Source: Diplonema papillatum (taxonomy: Eukaryota > Euglenozoa > Diplonemea > Diplonemida > Diplonemidae). From it: a stretch of DNA of 64,000 nucleotides. The stretch spans positions 62,001 to 126,000 of the forward strand of contig JAPJBO010000503.1 of NCBI GenBank assembly GCA_030068145.1, written 5' to 3'. A model generated the notes under the pieces. The model was not told where the DNA came from. It saw only the letters and a program-made list of their open reading frames with translations, and searched no databases. Shown piece by piece: positions 1 through 10,918 of this stretch (within the stretch, counting starts at the first letter, position 1; each line of letters opens with the position of its first letter). A program made the position numbers and the translations under genes.

Positions 1-1196
1 ACGTCACGAAGTCGCCGGTCTCCGAGGTATTCGCCGAGAACCTGCGGGGGCTCGATTCGATCAGAGCGTACGGGATGCAAAACACGGTGGTCCTCGCCCA
101 GGAGGCGACGCTCGACGTGAACCACGCGTGCTTCATGGGCGAGCGGTATGCCTTTGAGTGGGTCCGGCTGCGGGTGAATCTGCTGGCGGCCGCGGTGCTG
201 TGCAGCATCCTGCTCCTGCTCATCGTCGTCCGCGACGAGCTCACGTCGTCGACCCTCGGGCTGGTCATCTCGCAGGGCGTGTTCGTCGTCATTGTGGTCG
301 CCCAGGCCTTCTTAATGCGGCAGCAGATGGACTTCTCGATGAACTCCGCAGAGCGCGTCATCGAATGGTGCCACCTCCCCTCCGAAGAGCCGAAGGACGC
401 CTTCATCGACGCCCCGAAACCGCCGTCTGACTGGCCGACGGTCGGGCGCCTTGAGATCAAAAACATGAGCGTCAAGTACCGACCCGATTTGCCCCTCGCA
501 ATCAAGAACCTGAACGTCGTCATCGAAGGCGGGTGGAAGGTCGGAATCGTCGGCCGGACGGGCGCCGGCAAAAGCACGGTGCTCAAAGCGTTGTTCCGGC
601 TGATGAAGCCGGAGCCCGGGTTTTCCCTCGTCATGGACGGGTTCGACGCGACGCAGCTGCCGCTGCGGGAGCTGCGGAAGCTGTTCGCAATCATCCCGCA
701 GGAGCCGGTGCTCTTCGCGAGCACCGTCCGGAAGAACATCGACCCGTTTGCTACTGTCGACGACGCGGAGCTGCGGCAGGCGGTCGAGCTGTGCCACCTG
801 AGACCCGCGCTGCAGGAGCGCGCCGGCGCAGGCGGCGACCTGCTGGAAGTCGACGTTTCAGGCGATTCGCTGTCCATCGGCCAGCGGCAGATGCTCTGCC
901 TGGCGCGCGCCCTCGTCATGAAGCGGAAGTTCCTCCTCCTCGACGAAGCCACCGCGTCCGTCGACGTGCACACGGACAAGCTCATCCAGGAGACGCTGCT
1001 GACCGCTTTCAAGGACTGCACAGTTCTCACCATCGCCCACAGGCTCAACACCATCACGCACAGCGACCGAATCATGGTCTTGCAGAGCAAGAACGGTGTA
1101 GGACAGCTCGCGCAGTTCGCCAGCTACGACGACTTGGTGGCAGACAAGCAGGGCGTCTTCTACCAGCTTGCCAAGGAGGCCAACCTCGTGCAATAA
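1..1196 (+). CDS. ABC transporter, ABCC (MRP) subfamily, C-terminal part; 5' end outside window
   Basis: An open frame enters from the left edge and runs to a TAA at 1194-1196. Before the first in-frame ATG (75) it already reads SPVSEVFAENLRGLDSIRAYG, an ABCC-family signature preceding the last transmembrane helices, so this is a 5'-truncated gene and 75 is not the true start. Counting from the Met at 75, two hydrophobic helices lie near 35-52 and 62-80, followed by the second nucleotide-binding domain: Walker A GRTGAGKST at 160-168, Q-loop Gln209, signature LSIGQ at 266-270, Walker B FLLLDE at 286-291 and H-loop His322. All residues needed for ATP hydrolysis are present; the signature reads LSIGQ rather than LSxGQ with Gly or Val. 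The family exports organic anions and conjugates across membranes; the substrate cannot be read here. No intron is seen in this part. Confidence 0.93.
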   Translation, partial: VTKSPVSEVFAENLRGLDSIRAYGMQNTVVLAQEATLDVNHACFMGERYAFEWVRLRVNLLAAAVLCSILLLLIVVRDELTSSTLGLVISQGVFVVIVVAQAFLMRQQMDFSMNSAERVIEWCHLPSEEPKDAFIDAPKPPSDWPTVGRLEIKNMSVKYRPDLPLAIKNLNVVIEGGWKVGIVGRTGAGKSTVLKALFRLMKPEPGFSLVMDGFDATQLPLRELRKLFAIIPQEPVLFASTVRKNIDPFATVDDAELRQAVELCHLRPALQERAGAGGDLLEVDVSGDSLSIGQRQMLCLARALVMKRKFLLLDEATASVDVHTDKLIQETLLTAFKDCTVLTIAHRLNTITHSDRIMVLQSKNGVGQLAQFASYDDLVADKQGVFYQLAKEANLVQ

Positions 1197-3974
1197 TTCC
1201 GGCAAAGAACGGGTTCAAACTAGGCCTGATTCCTGCGATTGGCAGATCCGGAAGCCGAGAGGGCGTAATGCAGCTGTGGAAGCTGCGTTGGCGATCAACA
1301 CCGCGGGAGCCTGTTTCGTTGGGTGGAGCCTAGTTCTTTGTACGGTCATTGACTCATTCAGAGAATGTACTTGGGTCTCGTGCCCAGCCACTTTGAAATC
1401 CGCACTTGCCTTGCTCTTCGTCGTCGGGACAAAGAACATGGGAGAGCGAGAGAAATGTTGGGCTACCTTCATCGCGAATTTGAACTTGGCCAGCTCACGA
1501 CCGACTAGCGACCGAGAACACCGCAGCTTTGCAGGCTCTTGACCTGACCATTTACACCGTCAACTCGAAGACCGCAAGAAACACTGGCTCCTGAGAAACA
1601 ATAAAAAACAGTTTAGGAAACAGGGGTGGCAACGCCTGCCGACAAATGAGTCCCTGATGCGGAATGTCTTTGGGATGTCGGTGGCTAGCGTTTCTCGTGC
1701 GAAGGGGGGTCCCTTGCAAAGTCGTTGGGGGCTCTCAGGGTAGTGTCAGCACTGCCCCCCACCCCCTCCTACAACAGAATGATAAAATAGAACGAAAATA
1801 AATAAACGCAACAAATGCAATAAACTACACCACCGTACTTGTCACACGTGTGTGCTTGCCATTGTACATGTCATACGTATGTTAGGATGTCAAAGGGAGG
1901 AGTTGCGCGATGCTGGGCATGGGGTATGCGGCCTGTACCCTCCAGAACCCGTATCGTAAGGCCGAATTGGTGCCCCCACAGGTCCACTTGAGAAGCCTTC
2001 TTCTGACTACGTAGCCGCCTTGAGGCGTCCGGGCCGTTTGTGGTGCCGCAAGATCTGCGCGCTTGTTGGGCGCGGTGCATCCCGGTGCTGACGTGTGAAG
2101 GGGAGCCTCCGCCGGCGGCTGAACCTCCGTCTGCCGAGGTCCTGGCTATGCGCGCAGCACAACGCGGCGGCCAGGCAGAGCCGCGAATAGAGCCCCGTCT
2201 CTCTAGGTTGGCAGGGGACTCGTTGGTCACGGAGGAGCCGCACACAACCCCACATGCACAGCATCGTACTTACGGCAGAATCTGTCTGCCCAAACACCCC
2301 CCACTCCTCCTTTTGGTGTCTCAATGTTTTCGCGGTGTCCTCCAGCAGACCGGATGGCGGAGTTTACTGTGCGGTCGAAAGTGTCGGGTGTGGGCACTCA
2401 CAAAAACAGGTGATCACACTGGATTCACACTGGATTCGCGGGTGTGCCACACCCGCAAAAATGGGCCGCACAGTTTAGCTCCCCACCTGTCTTCTGCAGT
2501 CTCTCCGGCGCTGCAGAAAGGTTTGCGTAGAAAACAAGAAAAAAATAGCATTCCCCCGATCTGTCAACGATCTTCGTGTGCTATGTATTGGAATTCCGTT
2601 AAGAAAATCACCCAGATCACGCAGCCGAACCAATGCGGCCTGCCGAGGCCGAGTCGCTGGGAGAAGAAAAATGGTGCCGAAGAACTTCGGCGTGGCAAGC
2701 TGCCGCGATGTACTCTAGCACTGGCACGTACTTGGCGCACGCACTCTTCTCCCGTGCTGAAGAACCGATGCACGTTTCGCATGTATAAATACCGACTCGG
2801 CTGGCGCGAACTTTTTCCTGAGCAAGTGACGGTGCCATGTTGCTGCATAACCGAAAGAAATAATTGCTGGGTGGGGTCGCCTTCTCACGAGTCTCGTAGG
2901 CTGCCTGCTCCGTCGTTGCAAGATAGTCGTAAAGCGCGCCAATCGAAAGAGGTCCGCGACCCGAAAGACGGGTGTGGCACCAGCTGTTCAAGCTCGAGAT
3001 TTTGTACCAGCCTCTGGGTGTTGATTCATCGTGTACACAGGGGTGGTTCATTACTTCCGCGCCACTGCAGGCAGCTTGGACGAAGCGGGGCGAGTCCCTA
3101 CGAGGGGGAAGGCAACAACAACAGCACGCACTCCGTGTCCGAATCGATAGAGTGCCAACTACCCGTGCACGTAACACACGAAACCTCCTCCCGGCCAGTG
3201 TTTTTGCCGAAACCTTAAACTAAGTCTTCCTCCCCTGTTGTTGAGCATAACACCATGCAACCAAGCACACTCCCCCCGACTTTGTTACTGTACGGTTCTG
3301 TTTGTCTGTGTACACATTTGTTTGACCGTACGTGCGCGGCCATCGTGTCGACAAAATTGTTCTCGCAAGAGACGGAAAACCTGCAACGCAGTTGCATAAA
3401 TCGCCTGGCGAGTCGCCAGGAGCACTGCTTTGCCAAGTTCATGCTCACCGAGCATAATCGAGTAGAAAGAAAGTTAGGAACCGCTCGGGATGTGGCAGCT
3501 CAGTCCAACGGGTAAGTACCGGTAAAGAGTATTTACAGCATCGCTTGCGTACTCTCAGGCCTCCTCGCCTGGAAGACTTCCCGCAACGCATGAAAATACA
3601 GAAAAGACCATGAAAAATGAAACAGAGTACCCGTCCTTGGCATCCCTCTTCTCAACTTTCTTGTCCTACTCTATTTTTTTTTTCCTCGAACCAGATCCAC
3701 CTGCAATGACCCCTTCTCAGTGCATGCGTCTTTAAACGACGTCGGAGATATCATCTGACTTCACATGCTGTGTTAAACACGGCATACATGTGATCACATC
3801 CACGTTTTCAGAATAAAGCAAAACTACGCATTTATTCACCTGTGCGAACAAGGCGGCGATCCCCTGCGAGGCGAGCTCACCTGCCGGCCAGAGCACCCCC
3901 GGCAGCGCCCACTTCGGCGCTGTCACCCACCGTAGCAGTGCCGCGACTCGCAGCGCGCCTCCGGAGCGACTTAC

Positions 3975-4070
3975 GCCCGCCGTAGCAGTACAAGGAGAAG
4001 TGAAGTGACCGGAAACTTCCCGGAGAGATGGTCCCTGCACTCTAACTCGTCTCTCTCTCTCTCTCTCTCT
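3975..4070 (+). repeat. Dispersed repeat with embedded CT microsatellite (copy 1)
   Basis: A block reading GACCGGAAACTTCCCGGAGA, then a 'GATGGTCCCTGCACTCTAACTCGT'-type segment, runs directly into a short (CT)n tract. The same block precedes the much longer (TC)n tract at 46244. A third, diverged copy at about 5876-5970 shares the upstream GCCCGCCGTAGCAG segment but has no long CT run. This shows a repeat family that carries the microsatellite with it. Confidence 0.75.
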
Positions 4071-4478
4071 CCACCCTGTTTGACATGTTTTGTCTTAATA
4101 TAGAATACACGAAAACAGTCTAAAATATGGGAACCTCCAAAACAAGTGAACTAGGATCTCCCACCCTCTCAAAGGCCACTGTCGTGCCCACCTCCGCTTG
4201 CGCCCTGACGAGTCGTCCAATGACGCGCAGAGGGCGGGTGCCGACGAGCTCTCTGTCTTTGAGCTTTCTCCGGTGGACCTTTTGCTTGTGATACCCGAGA
4301 AACCAACAACACTGGTACCTCACCACCGATGGGGGAGTGTTGTTTTCGTTTTAGGTCGTGCTGTCACGGCTGGCAATTTCTGTCGCCACCGCACTTGAAT
4401 CGTTTGAATGCAAACACTGCTCCGTTTTGCTTCCGTATCTGCGAGGGGATGAGACGACAACTACTACTTGTGCAGTCC

Positions 4479-4514
4479 ATCGTCACAGATTGTTGCTGCA
4501 TATCAAGTTCAAAC
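4479..4514 (+). repeat. 36-bp dispersed repeat (copy 1 of 3)
   Basis: The sequence from ATCGTCACAGATTGTTGCTG to ...CAAGTTCAAAC is repeated almost exactly at 22807-22842, in an intron of the dynein stem gene. A shorter piece, TTGCTGCATACCAAGTTCAA, occurs at 34756-34777 in an intron of the coiled-coil gene. Confidence 0.7.
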
Positions 4515-4946
4515 TACTACTACTGGTCGTGCCGACGCGTCACTGTTGCTGTTTGCGCTCGCATCGCCGCCGCCTCCGGCGGCTGCCTTGATTCGCTAGT
4601 TGCGATTGCTCTGTTCTTCTTCTAGACTGGCTCCCGAAGAAGAGAACGGCACATGCAATCTACGTCATCATTGGCTCGGATGGCGGCCAGGGGAAGTTGA
4701 CCGCGGATAAAGAAAGTGCGTTTTCATTTTTTTGAGCTTTGTGCCTGAGATCTTCAATGTAGCTTAACGGGCACGTTTGAAGTCCTTGGGTCAAGTGCGA
4801 GCATCGAAGTCTGGATTCGCAGCGACCAATGAGAGGGCCTGACGATTTCCGAATTGTCAACGCAGTTCGGGCTTCATTGATTTGGCGAAAACCAAGTTGC
4901 ACGAATGCCTGAAAGTGCCCCAAGCTGCAGCCGGGGTTTCGTAGGT

Positions 4947-5035
4947 AAATCAGCAGCCACTTGACACGCAGGCTCGTCGCTGCAGTATCGCCGAACACGT
5001 TATGCTTTGCTCCCGTGTAGAAAGGCTTGCTCCAA
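4947..5035 (+). repeat. 90-bp dispersed repeat also found in front of the aspartyl-tRNA synthetase gene
   Basis: About 90 bases here match 10759-10845 with few changes: AGCCACTTGAC, AGGCTCGT, CTGCAGTA, CGCCGAACACG and GCTCCCGTGTAG occur in the same order and spacing. The second copy ends about 75 bases before the AspRS start codon, so it probably lies in that gene's promoter or 5' leader. Confidence 0.75.
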
Positions 5036-5320
5036 CACGTACAAGCACCAGAACCAAAAGGTTGCAGTTCATTGGAGAAACCAGTGATAGTCCAGCCAAG
5101 ATGCTTTTCTTGGCTGGCAAGAACTCTTGGCTCCGGTTTTTCTGGCTTCGACGCTGTTTCGCTTTGCCTGTGCTCTACCTTCCCGGAAAAAAGAAGGGAC
5201 CACCATACCGCAGGCTCTGGGCTCCCGGCTACGCGAAAGACGGCATCGACTAAAGAAGAAACCCTTGGCTCCAGCCTCGCGAAAGAAAACAGGGAAGAGA
5301 AGGGAGAAGGGGTCGAATGA

Positions 5321-5504
5321 AATACTCGTGCTTACTTCGAAGGAGGCTAGAGGGGGAGAAACAATACAACAAAGCGGGTCTTTTTTGTTGAACGCACTGA
5401 ACCCAGATTCACCTGTGTTTCGTGTGGGCTGCAGCACATTTACCTCCTTTGATCTGTTGCAGCTGGCAGCCTCCTCAAGTATTTCCTACAAAGCAGGTGC
5501 GTAT
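5321..5504 (+). repeat. 190-bp dispersed repeat, copy in one orientation
   Basis: The block from ATACTCGTGCTTACTTCGAA to CCTACAAAGCAGGTGC is the reverse complement of 17910-18104, inside intron 1 of the dynein stem gene, with scattered substitutions. A more diverged partial copy lies near 42340-42430. Terminal inverted repeats are not evident, so the class of element is unknown. Confidence 0.8.
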
Positions 5505-5672
5505 CCAAAAAAACTGCGGCCACTCACGAACGAAACGGTTTCGGAGCCCCGTTCTCCCAACGACACGTGCGTGCAAAATGCCCCCCTCCCTCACCCCTTC
5601 TTCGAAGAAGACTTGGCGCCCGCATAAAAAAACATTCATGAGGGCAGTGTTCTGTCGTCGCACATTACACTA

Positions 5673-5725
5673 TGACTTTTGAAAGTATGGTAATACTGCA
5701 GGGAATAGTTGACTAGACCCCTCAA
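5673..5725 (+). repeat. GAATAGTTGACTAGACC repeat, short copy
   Basis: GAAAGTATG, a TGCAGGGAATAGTTGACTAG core and GACC match the copies at 7563 and 30812. Homology ends soon after the core in this copy. Confidence 0.65.
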
Positions 5726-6880
5726 CAAAGCGTTCAGAAAAAGCGAAGAATAAAACACCTTCTTTCTTCCATCTATCTTTGTCAAGAGCCGCAACTCAAC
5801 TATTCCTACCCGCGTTACGCCCGGATTGGTGCCGTCACCGTCTGCACCAGGGCCGTCACCCGCGGCGCGTATCTGGAACGACGTACGCCCGCCGTAGCAG
5901 GAGGGAGAGAAGTGAGGAAATCAGAAACTCCCCCCTACACTTCGACCCGTCTCTTTCGTGGTGTCAAGTTTTTTCCCCTGGGACCCCTGAACTGGGGCCC
6001 AGAGAGAGATCCGCACTCATTTGAGTTGTTTTAGTTCGTTCAATAGTACAGTTGTATGAGGCCGACGAAAGCGAGCATTTTTCGAATATGGACAGTTAAT
6101 CGAGGCCAACGAAAACAAGAGCTGCACTGGCAACCAAAGCCCCAGCTCGGGCTCTAACTTTTTTTTGACATGAATGTCTCCGTCCGTAAGGATTAATTCC
6201 TACCGGATGTTGTTTTTACCGGGTAGATCAACGTTCTAAGCAGTTCCCGTCTGGAGTTCGGTGATTATCGCAGTTGGACAATGAACGGATACATGAAACC
6301 CCTCGCATCAAAACCTGTTCTTCGACTTGGCGACTGCGACGTTCGACAATACTAAAAATCCAAAAGTCCGCGAATAGGAAGCTACTTCGTTTGGACATTC
6401 GCTTCTCGACAGAGCCGAGCGTCGATCTCTGGTAAGATTCCTGGACAGGTCCTTCTTCGATACTACTTGCAAGGCGCCGATACCACCGTTAACAGAGGAC
6501 GGACTGAACTCGCAGGAAAGAGGTATCCGGGGGCCTTTCTCAGCAGCAGGCCGAGGGCGTATCACGGCACGTAATAAAATCAGACCGCAAAATAAGTGGT
6601 GTTAGGTGACTTGGGTTGTGATTTCTTCGCGCTTTATCTCCTTCTGGTACTCAACGACCTTGTTTTTTGTCGGCCGTTTGCACGTTTCATCGCACCAACA
6701 CGAATAATCATGAGGTCGATTGGGATGTTGGACGGAGAGCCTGAGAAATATCCCTGTGGCCACGTCCTAGAAAGGATTTTGTGTCTGCGCTTCCCCCCAG
6801 GTCAGCCAACCCGAAATATGGTCCTGAGCGCTCGTGGCTTGCACAGACAGACCATACTGCCTAAGCACTGAACGAAGATC

Positions 6881-6932
6881 CCCCCCCCCCCCCCCCGCTC
6901 TTCAAACCCAAGAAACATTCCCCCCCCCCCCG
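6881..6932 (+). repeat. Two poly-C tracts flanking a shared 23-base word
   Basis: A run of about 16 C and a second run of about 12 C flank GCTCTTCAAACCCAAGAAAC (6897-6919). The same word occurs at 20969-20991, where it is followed by TTTTCCCCC. This suggests a repeat family with an expandable C tract. Confidence 0.65.
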
Positions 6933-7562
6933 TCTGCTTTCCCTGCCTCTCTGCCTGCGCCTTGTTCGCAATACTCAAACGAGACTAAGAGAGCCGAGCT
7001 ATCGTCCGCGTTTTTTTCGGCACCGGAACTCGGAGGTCCTTTTAACGCTCGCTCTGCATCTTTTTTTCCACCCGCGCGCCTTCACGCTGTACGCGACCTT
7101 CGCAAGAGCAACCATTTTGGCCCACCCAGTACGTTTTCACGACGGAGTGACACATCACCTGAAAAGAGCGACGCGTATCATCCTCTTCTACCTCTCGCCA
7201 AGCTCCCCACCCCCACGCCAAGCCTCTGCGGTCTGCCGGAGTCGGAGACTTTAACACACCACCACAAGCAACTAGGAAAGAACCATACGCGAGCTGATGT
7301 GCTTTGCTGACCCGCTGCGCGATCCTTCCACGGGCGCGCAGTGTCTCCCCCTCCTTCGAGAAGTGGAAATCCGCAAGGTTCCCACACACCCCCAGCGGGG
7401 GTGTTGGCGTGTTTTTCGTTGTTACGGTCCACGAACCACTTTGCGAGTATAAAACGCGACAGTCAGATAAAGCCGGCGAAGAGTGCGCCCGCGCCGTCTG
7501 GCACGCTCGTTGTCCGATTCGGCTCTCGCTCGGAGCAGTGTTTTTCCTGTGTGGCTAAAAAT

Positions 7563-7693
7563 ATGTTTTTGAAAGTATGCCAATAATGCAGGGAATAGTT
7601 GACTAGACCTCTTGAGTTTGTGCTTACCACGAATTGGGGAGTCGGGAGAACCTACAAAGCCAAAAGCGGGACCGACCCCCTCCGTTCGTGAGT
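7563..7693 (+). repeat. GAATAGTTGACTAGACC repeat, long copy
   Basis: About 130 bases are shared with 30812-30935 in intron 3 of the HEATR3-like gene: the GAATAGTT-GACTAGACC core, TGTGCT, GGGAGTCGG, CCAAAAGC, ACCGACC and a final TTCGTGAG or TTCGCGAG. A 50-base short copy lies at 5673. No terminal repeats are obvious. Confidence 0.7.
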
Positions 7694-7724
7694 TTTCGTG
7701 AAAAACTTTTTTCCACGAAAATGG

Positions 7725-7870
7725 GGTTGGCTAAAAAACTTTTTTTCGCCACAGGAATTCCATCTACACACAGTTCTACACCAAGAACCTGCCGACCCTC
7801 CTAACAACATGCAAAGAGATCGGTCGAGAAAAATATTTGACCTCTTTTTGTGAAATTTTTTAGCCGACCA
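7725..7870. repeat. Possible small inverted-repeat element
   Basis: GGTTGGCTAAAAAACT at the left is mirrored by AATTTTTTAGCCGACC at the right, with one or two mismatches. A third GTTGGCTAA follows at 7881. This could be a short foldback or MITE. No clear target-site duplication was found. Confidence 0.35.
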
Positions 7871-9163
7871 ATTTTATTTTGTTGGCTAAGCGGAAAACCA
7901 CTGGCTCGGAGCAAGAAACAAGCCCGAGATGCCTGCCGTTTGCCGTACGAGCAAACCTATGCAATTCTTCTTGCGGGTTGTGTGAGCCGAAAAAGATGAG
8001 CGGAAACCAGAGCCCAACGATGAAATAGGGCAAAAAAATGGACATGGATCAACCGACACGCACAAACAAAACGAAGCGCCAACCTATTCACGTTCGAGCA
8101 CGTCGACGGGGTTTTCTTTTCGGTTAGACCACAAGCCGAATTGCTTGTCGCTGTGTTGAACAACTGAAGAGACCCGACAGGCTCTCTTCCCTCTCTATCA
8201 ATATGCAACCACCCTGTCTGATGACAGGATAAACCGAGCTCGCGGGCTTGTTGGTGCAAGCATTCCAAGAAAGCAGCCGTAGCTGAAAAGACACAACAGT
8301 ATCCGCAGTCATAGTAGCAATAGTCGGCAACCCTCGGATGCAGAGAGGAGGAGCTATGGCCCGAAGTTGGAATTGGATCCTTCATCGAAAGGTGGTGTGC
8401 ACTTGCGAGTTCACCACGAAATAAGACTGCCTGCTGCCTCTCTTTTTCTCGTTTTCTCGGCGCCTTTTTGTGCGGTGGGAACAACTCTCACTCACCTTTC
8501 CAAAATCATGGCTCTCGCAAACATGTGGTCCTTGCGTGTGGGATTGTCCCCCGAAGAGACGAATCCGAGGCCACCCAACCTCCCTTCTCTGGCGGGGCGA
8601 TGGGTGTGCAGGGCGTTGTCTGAACTTGCTGCGAAGGTGCTGAAACACCAACTCTAGCTGGAAACTGTCCCAACCCGCATCTGAGATGATGCAGTAAATG
8701 CAAAGCCATTCGACGTCCGGGCGAGTATGTAAATCCGGAGCCAGGCTTTTGATCCATTGCCACACTTTAGCTACCGGGGCTGGGACCTGTTCAGAAAATG
8801 GAGCAGCCGTGCTCTCTTGCGGAAAAAAGGGCTCCAGCTACGACAAGCACCAAAAGGAAGAGGTGCGAGAGGTTGCAAGTTACCTACCCCACTACGGTCA
8901 AATAAATCTGGGGATTTAGTGGTGGGGGGTCATTGCGTTCAACACGATGGATTGTAGTCGTATTGGTTCTCCTTGTGCTGAAGCACACCGTGCACGATCT
9001 CCGTGTCGTGAGGTTTCTCCTGTTATACGATACGTTACGCATTATGTGGAAAGGAGTAGTATGTGTTAGCATGGAAGTACAGTTAAAATCCATGTGATCA
9101 CATACAAGTGATTTCACATGTTATGTTGATTGGTGGGTCGTGCAGCCTTGCGCATCTGTGATG

Positions 9164-9225
9164 AAGGACCGAAACGCAGTAGTGTCGAACACATGTCGTT
9201 CCAAGCACGTTCTCGCATCTCCCCC
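9164..9225 (+). repeat. Dispersed repeat shared with dynein gene intron
   Basis: AAGGACCGAAAC, CACATnnC, TTCCAAGCACGT and CTnGCATC occur in the same order at 22624-22701. The match is interrupted but colinear over about 65-75 bases. Confidence 0.55.
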
Positions 9226-9320
9226 TGAACTTTACTGCCTGCTTCAACGGCCACCAAGCAGTCCGAAAAAGAAATACTGGAACGGATAAACAATCGAGCA
9301 CCTAGGCCCTATTCTGGGGT

Positions 9321-9616
9321 GTCTCAGGCAGGGCTTACGCTCCACGTGTGGAACGTGTGGATTTCCACACGTTAATTCTTTTTGGATTTTGTTCCCCCAC
9401 GTGTGGTTCCACAGGTACCACATGTGGATTTTGATTTATTGGTCCACATGCAGGGAGTCTAGGCCCACAGGTGTCGGCAAGTCCAGTAGCGACGCTATTT
9501 TTTGCCGTCGCACATAAGGGGAAAGGTTTTTTTTCCCCTCGAACCTTAAGCGCCCACACGTGGACCACACGTATTCTCTCTGAGACCGAAAACGGAGCGT
9601 AAGCCCTGGTCTCAGG
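9321..9616. mobile_element. hAT-type MITE, 280 bp, with 15-bp terminal inverted repeats and 8-bp target duplication
   Basis: The element spans 9329-9608. Its left end reads CAGGGCTTACGCTCC and its right end reads GGAGCGTAAGCCCTG, a perfect 15-base inverted repeat. The 8 bases just outside are identical on both sides: GTCTCAGG at 9321-9328 and 9609-9616. Ends starting CAGGG with an 8-bp target duplication are the hallmark of the hAT superfamily. The interior is non-coding and rich in CACGTGTGG and CCACACGTG words, forming internal palindromes. It is too short for a transposase, so it is non-autonomous and would need one encoded elsewhere. Confidence 0.9.
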
Positions 9617-10758
9617 GCTCACCGGTCCAGCATGAACCACTGAAAGTACAAAGCAAATCAACATACCACTTTTCGCAGCCCTGTCAAAATCGAGAAGTCC
9701 GAACGAAAGCTCTCGTTTGAACCGAAGGGTTCTTTGGCTGTGCTCACAAGAGAAAAAGAAGCACCTGTGCTCGGTACAGTACGACGCCCATAGATAGCCA
9801 CCATGAAGTCCATTCGGCACGCGCGTCCGTACCTCCAAAGTTGCCGTGAAAAACAAGAGGAACAAATTCCCATTGCCTTTGACCTTTCCTCGTCAGACCT
9901 AGCCAATTAGCTTCACTGGCGAAAGAGGGGACGCACCGGAGAATTGTCCGGCGCCCCTTCTTTCGGTAACACCAACAGAATGTGACGTACGGGCGAGTAT
10001 CTACGTTTCGTCTTCTTCAGGGGATCTTGCTTTTTTCTTGTCTGCTTTCCGAATTGTTTGCGGGCTTTGCTTCCATTATTTAACAAGGTGGTACTGGGAG
10101 GACAGCGGTCCGTACACCCTTGACTAAAGAGTCTGACGAGCTTGAGCTTGTGTGGTGCCTGTGAGGTAGATTGTTCAGGTGCGAGTAGCTGCTGAGTGTG
10201 GGGAGCTGATTGGCTCGGGTTATGAGAACCGCAGTGGCATCCGACAAAGCAGGGAACACGCGGCGCACGTTATTTTGTGCCAATCAACTACCCGCAGCTT
10301 CTTGATAGTTGGCACGTCGATCGGCTTCCCCTGAGTTCTGCCGCTTTGGATCCCGCGCAACGGCCTGAGACGATACTCCGTCGAAAACTTTATCGTTTTT
10401 TCTTCTCAAATGAAGCGACCACACAAAACGATCCGTTGCTATATTCCACGCCGGCCATGCTGCTTCGTAAACTATCTTCAGCAAGCCTTCGTGTATGGTT
10501 GGCACTCGTGAACCGGCCACGTCGCGCGCGCCAGACATATATCCTCAAGAATCCGGCAGCAAAGGGAAAAGGAAAAAGGCCGCACCGGGTCCAGGAACGT
10601 GACGGTCCCACAGCTTGCAAAGCTTGAGTCGGAGGCAGCACAGTGCCACAACCCCGTCCGCTCTGCCCTGTGGCTGACCGTCTCGACGAGCTTGTGTTCA
10701 GTGCAAGCGCCAACCACTACCCCAAGGTGCGCCACGCCTTGATTGCTTTAGTTTGGGA

Positions 10759-10845
10759 AATCGGTAGCCACTTGACCCTTAGGCTCGTGGCTCTGCAGTA
10801 CCGCCGAACACGAGAACTTCGCTCCCGTGTAGCAGGCTTTCCCTG
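10759..10845 (+). repeat. 90-bp dispersed repeat in AspRS upstream region
   Basis: Matches 4947-5035 in the same orientation. It ends about 75 bases before the AspRS ATG, so this gene's transcription start or leader may lie within repeat-derived DNA. Confidence 0.7.
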
Positions 10846-10918
10846 GTACCTCTCTCTCTCCCGAAAACTCGAATGACAGCAAAGGGAGAAAAAGGGAAAG
10901 GAACAGCGACCATCGACG

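Larger units (their letters stand above)
1197..10918. other. 9.7-kb non-coding, repeat-bearing stretch
   Basis: No reading frame here looks like a conserved protein. The longest, 2040-3218 on +, has a protein composition unlike the real genes and is probably chance. The stretch holds several dispersed repeats listed separately: a CT-tract repeat near 3980 with a diverged copy near 5880, an inverted copy of a 190-bp repeat at 5321, the GAATAGTTGACTAGACC repeat at 5673 and 7563, poly-C tracts around 6881-6932, a hAT-type MITE at 9329, and short fragments shared with introns of the dynein gene. The region 7725-7870 has inverted copies of GGTTGGCTAAAAAA at its ends and may be another small element. 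Confidence 0.6.

Noticed and set aside
2040-3218. 392-codon open frame on +
   Set aside because: Composition is erratic with no conserved motif, GC is not raised as in real exons, and the region contains a repeat fragment. Probably a chance frame.
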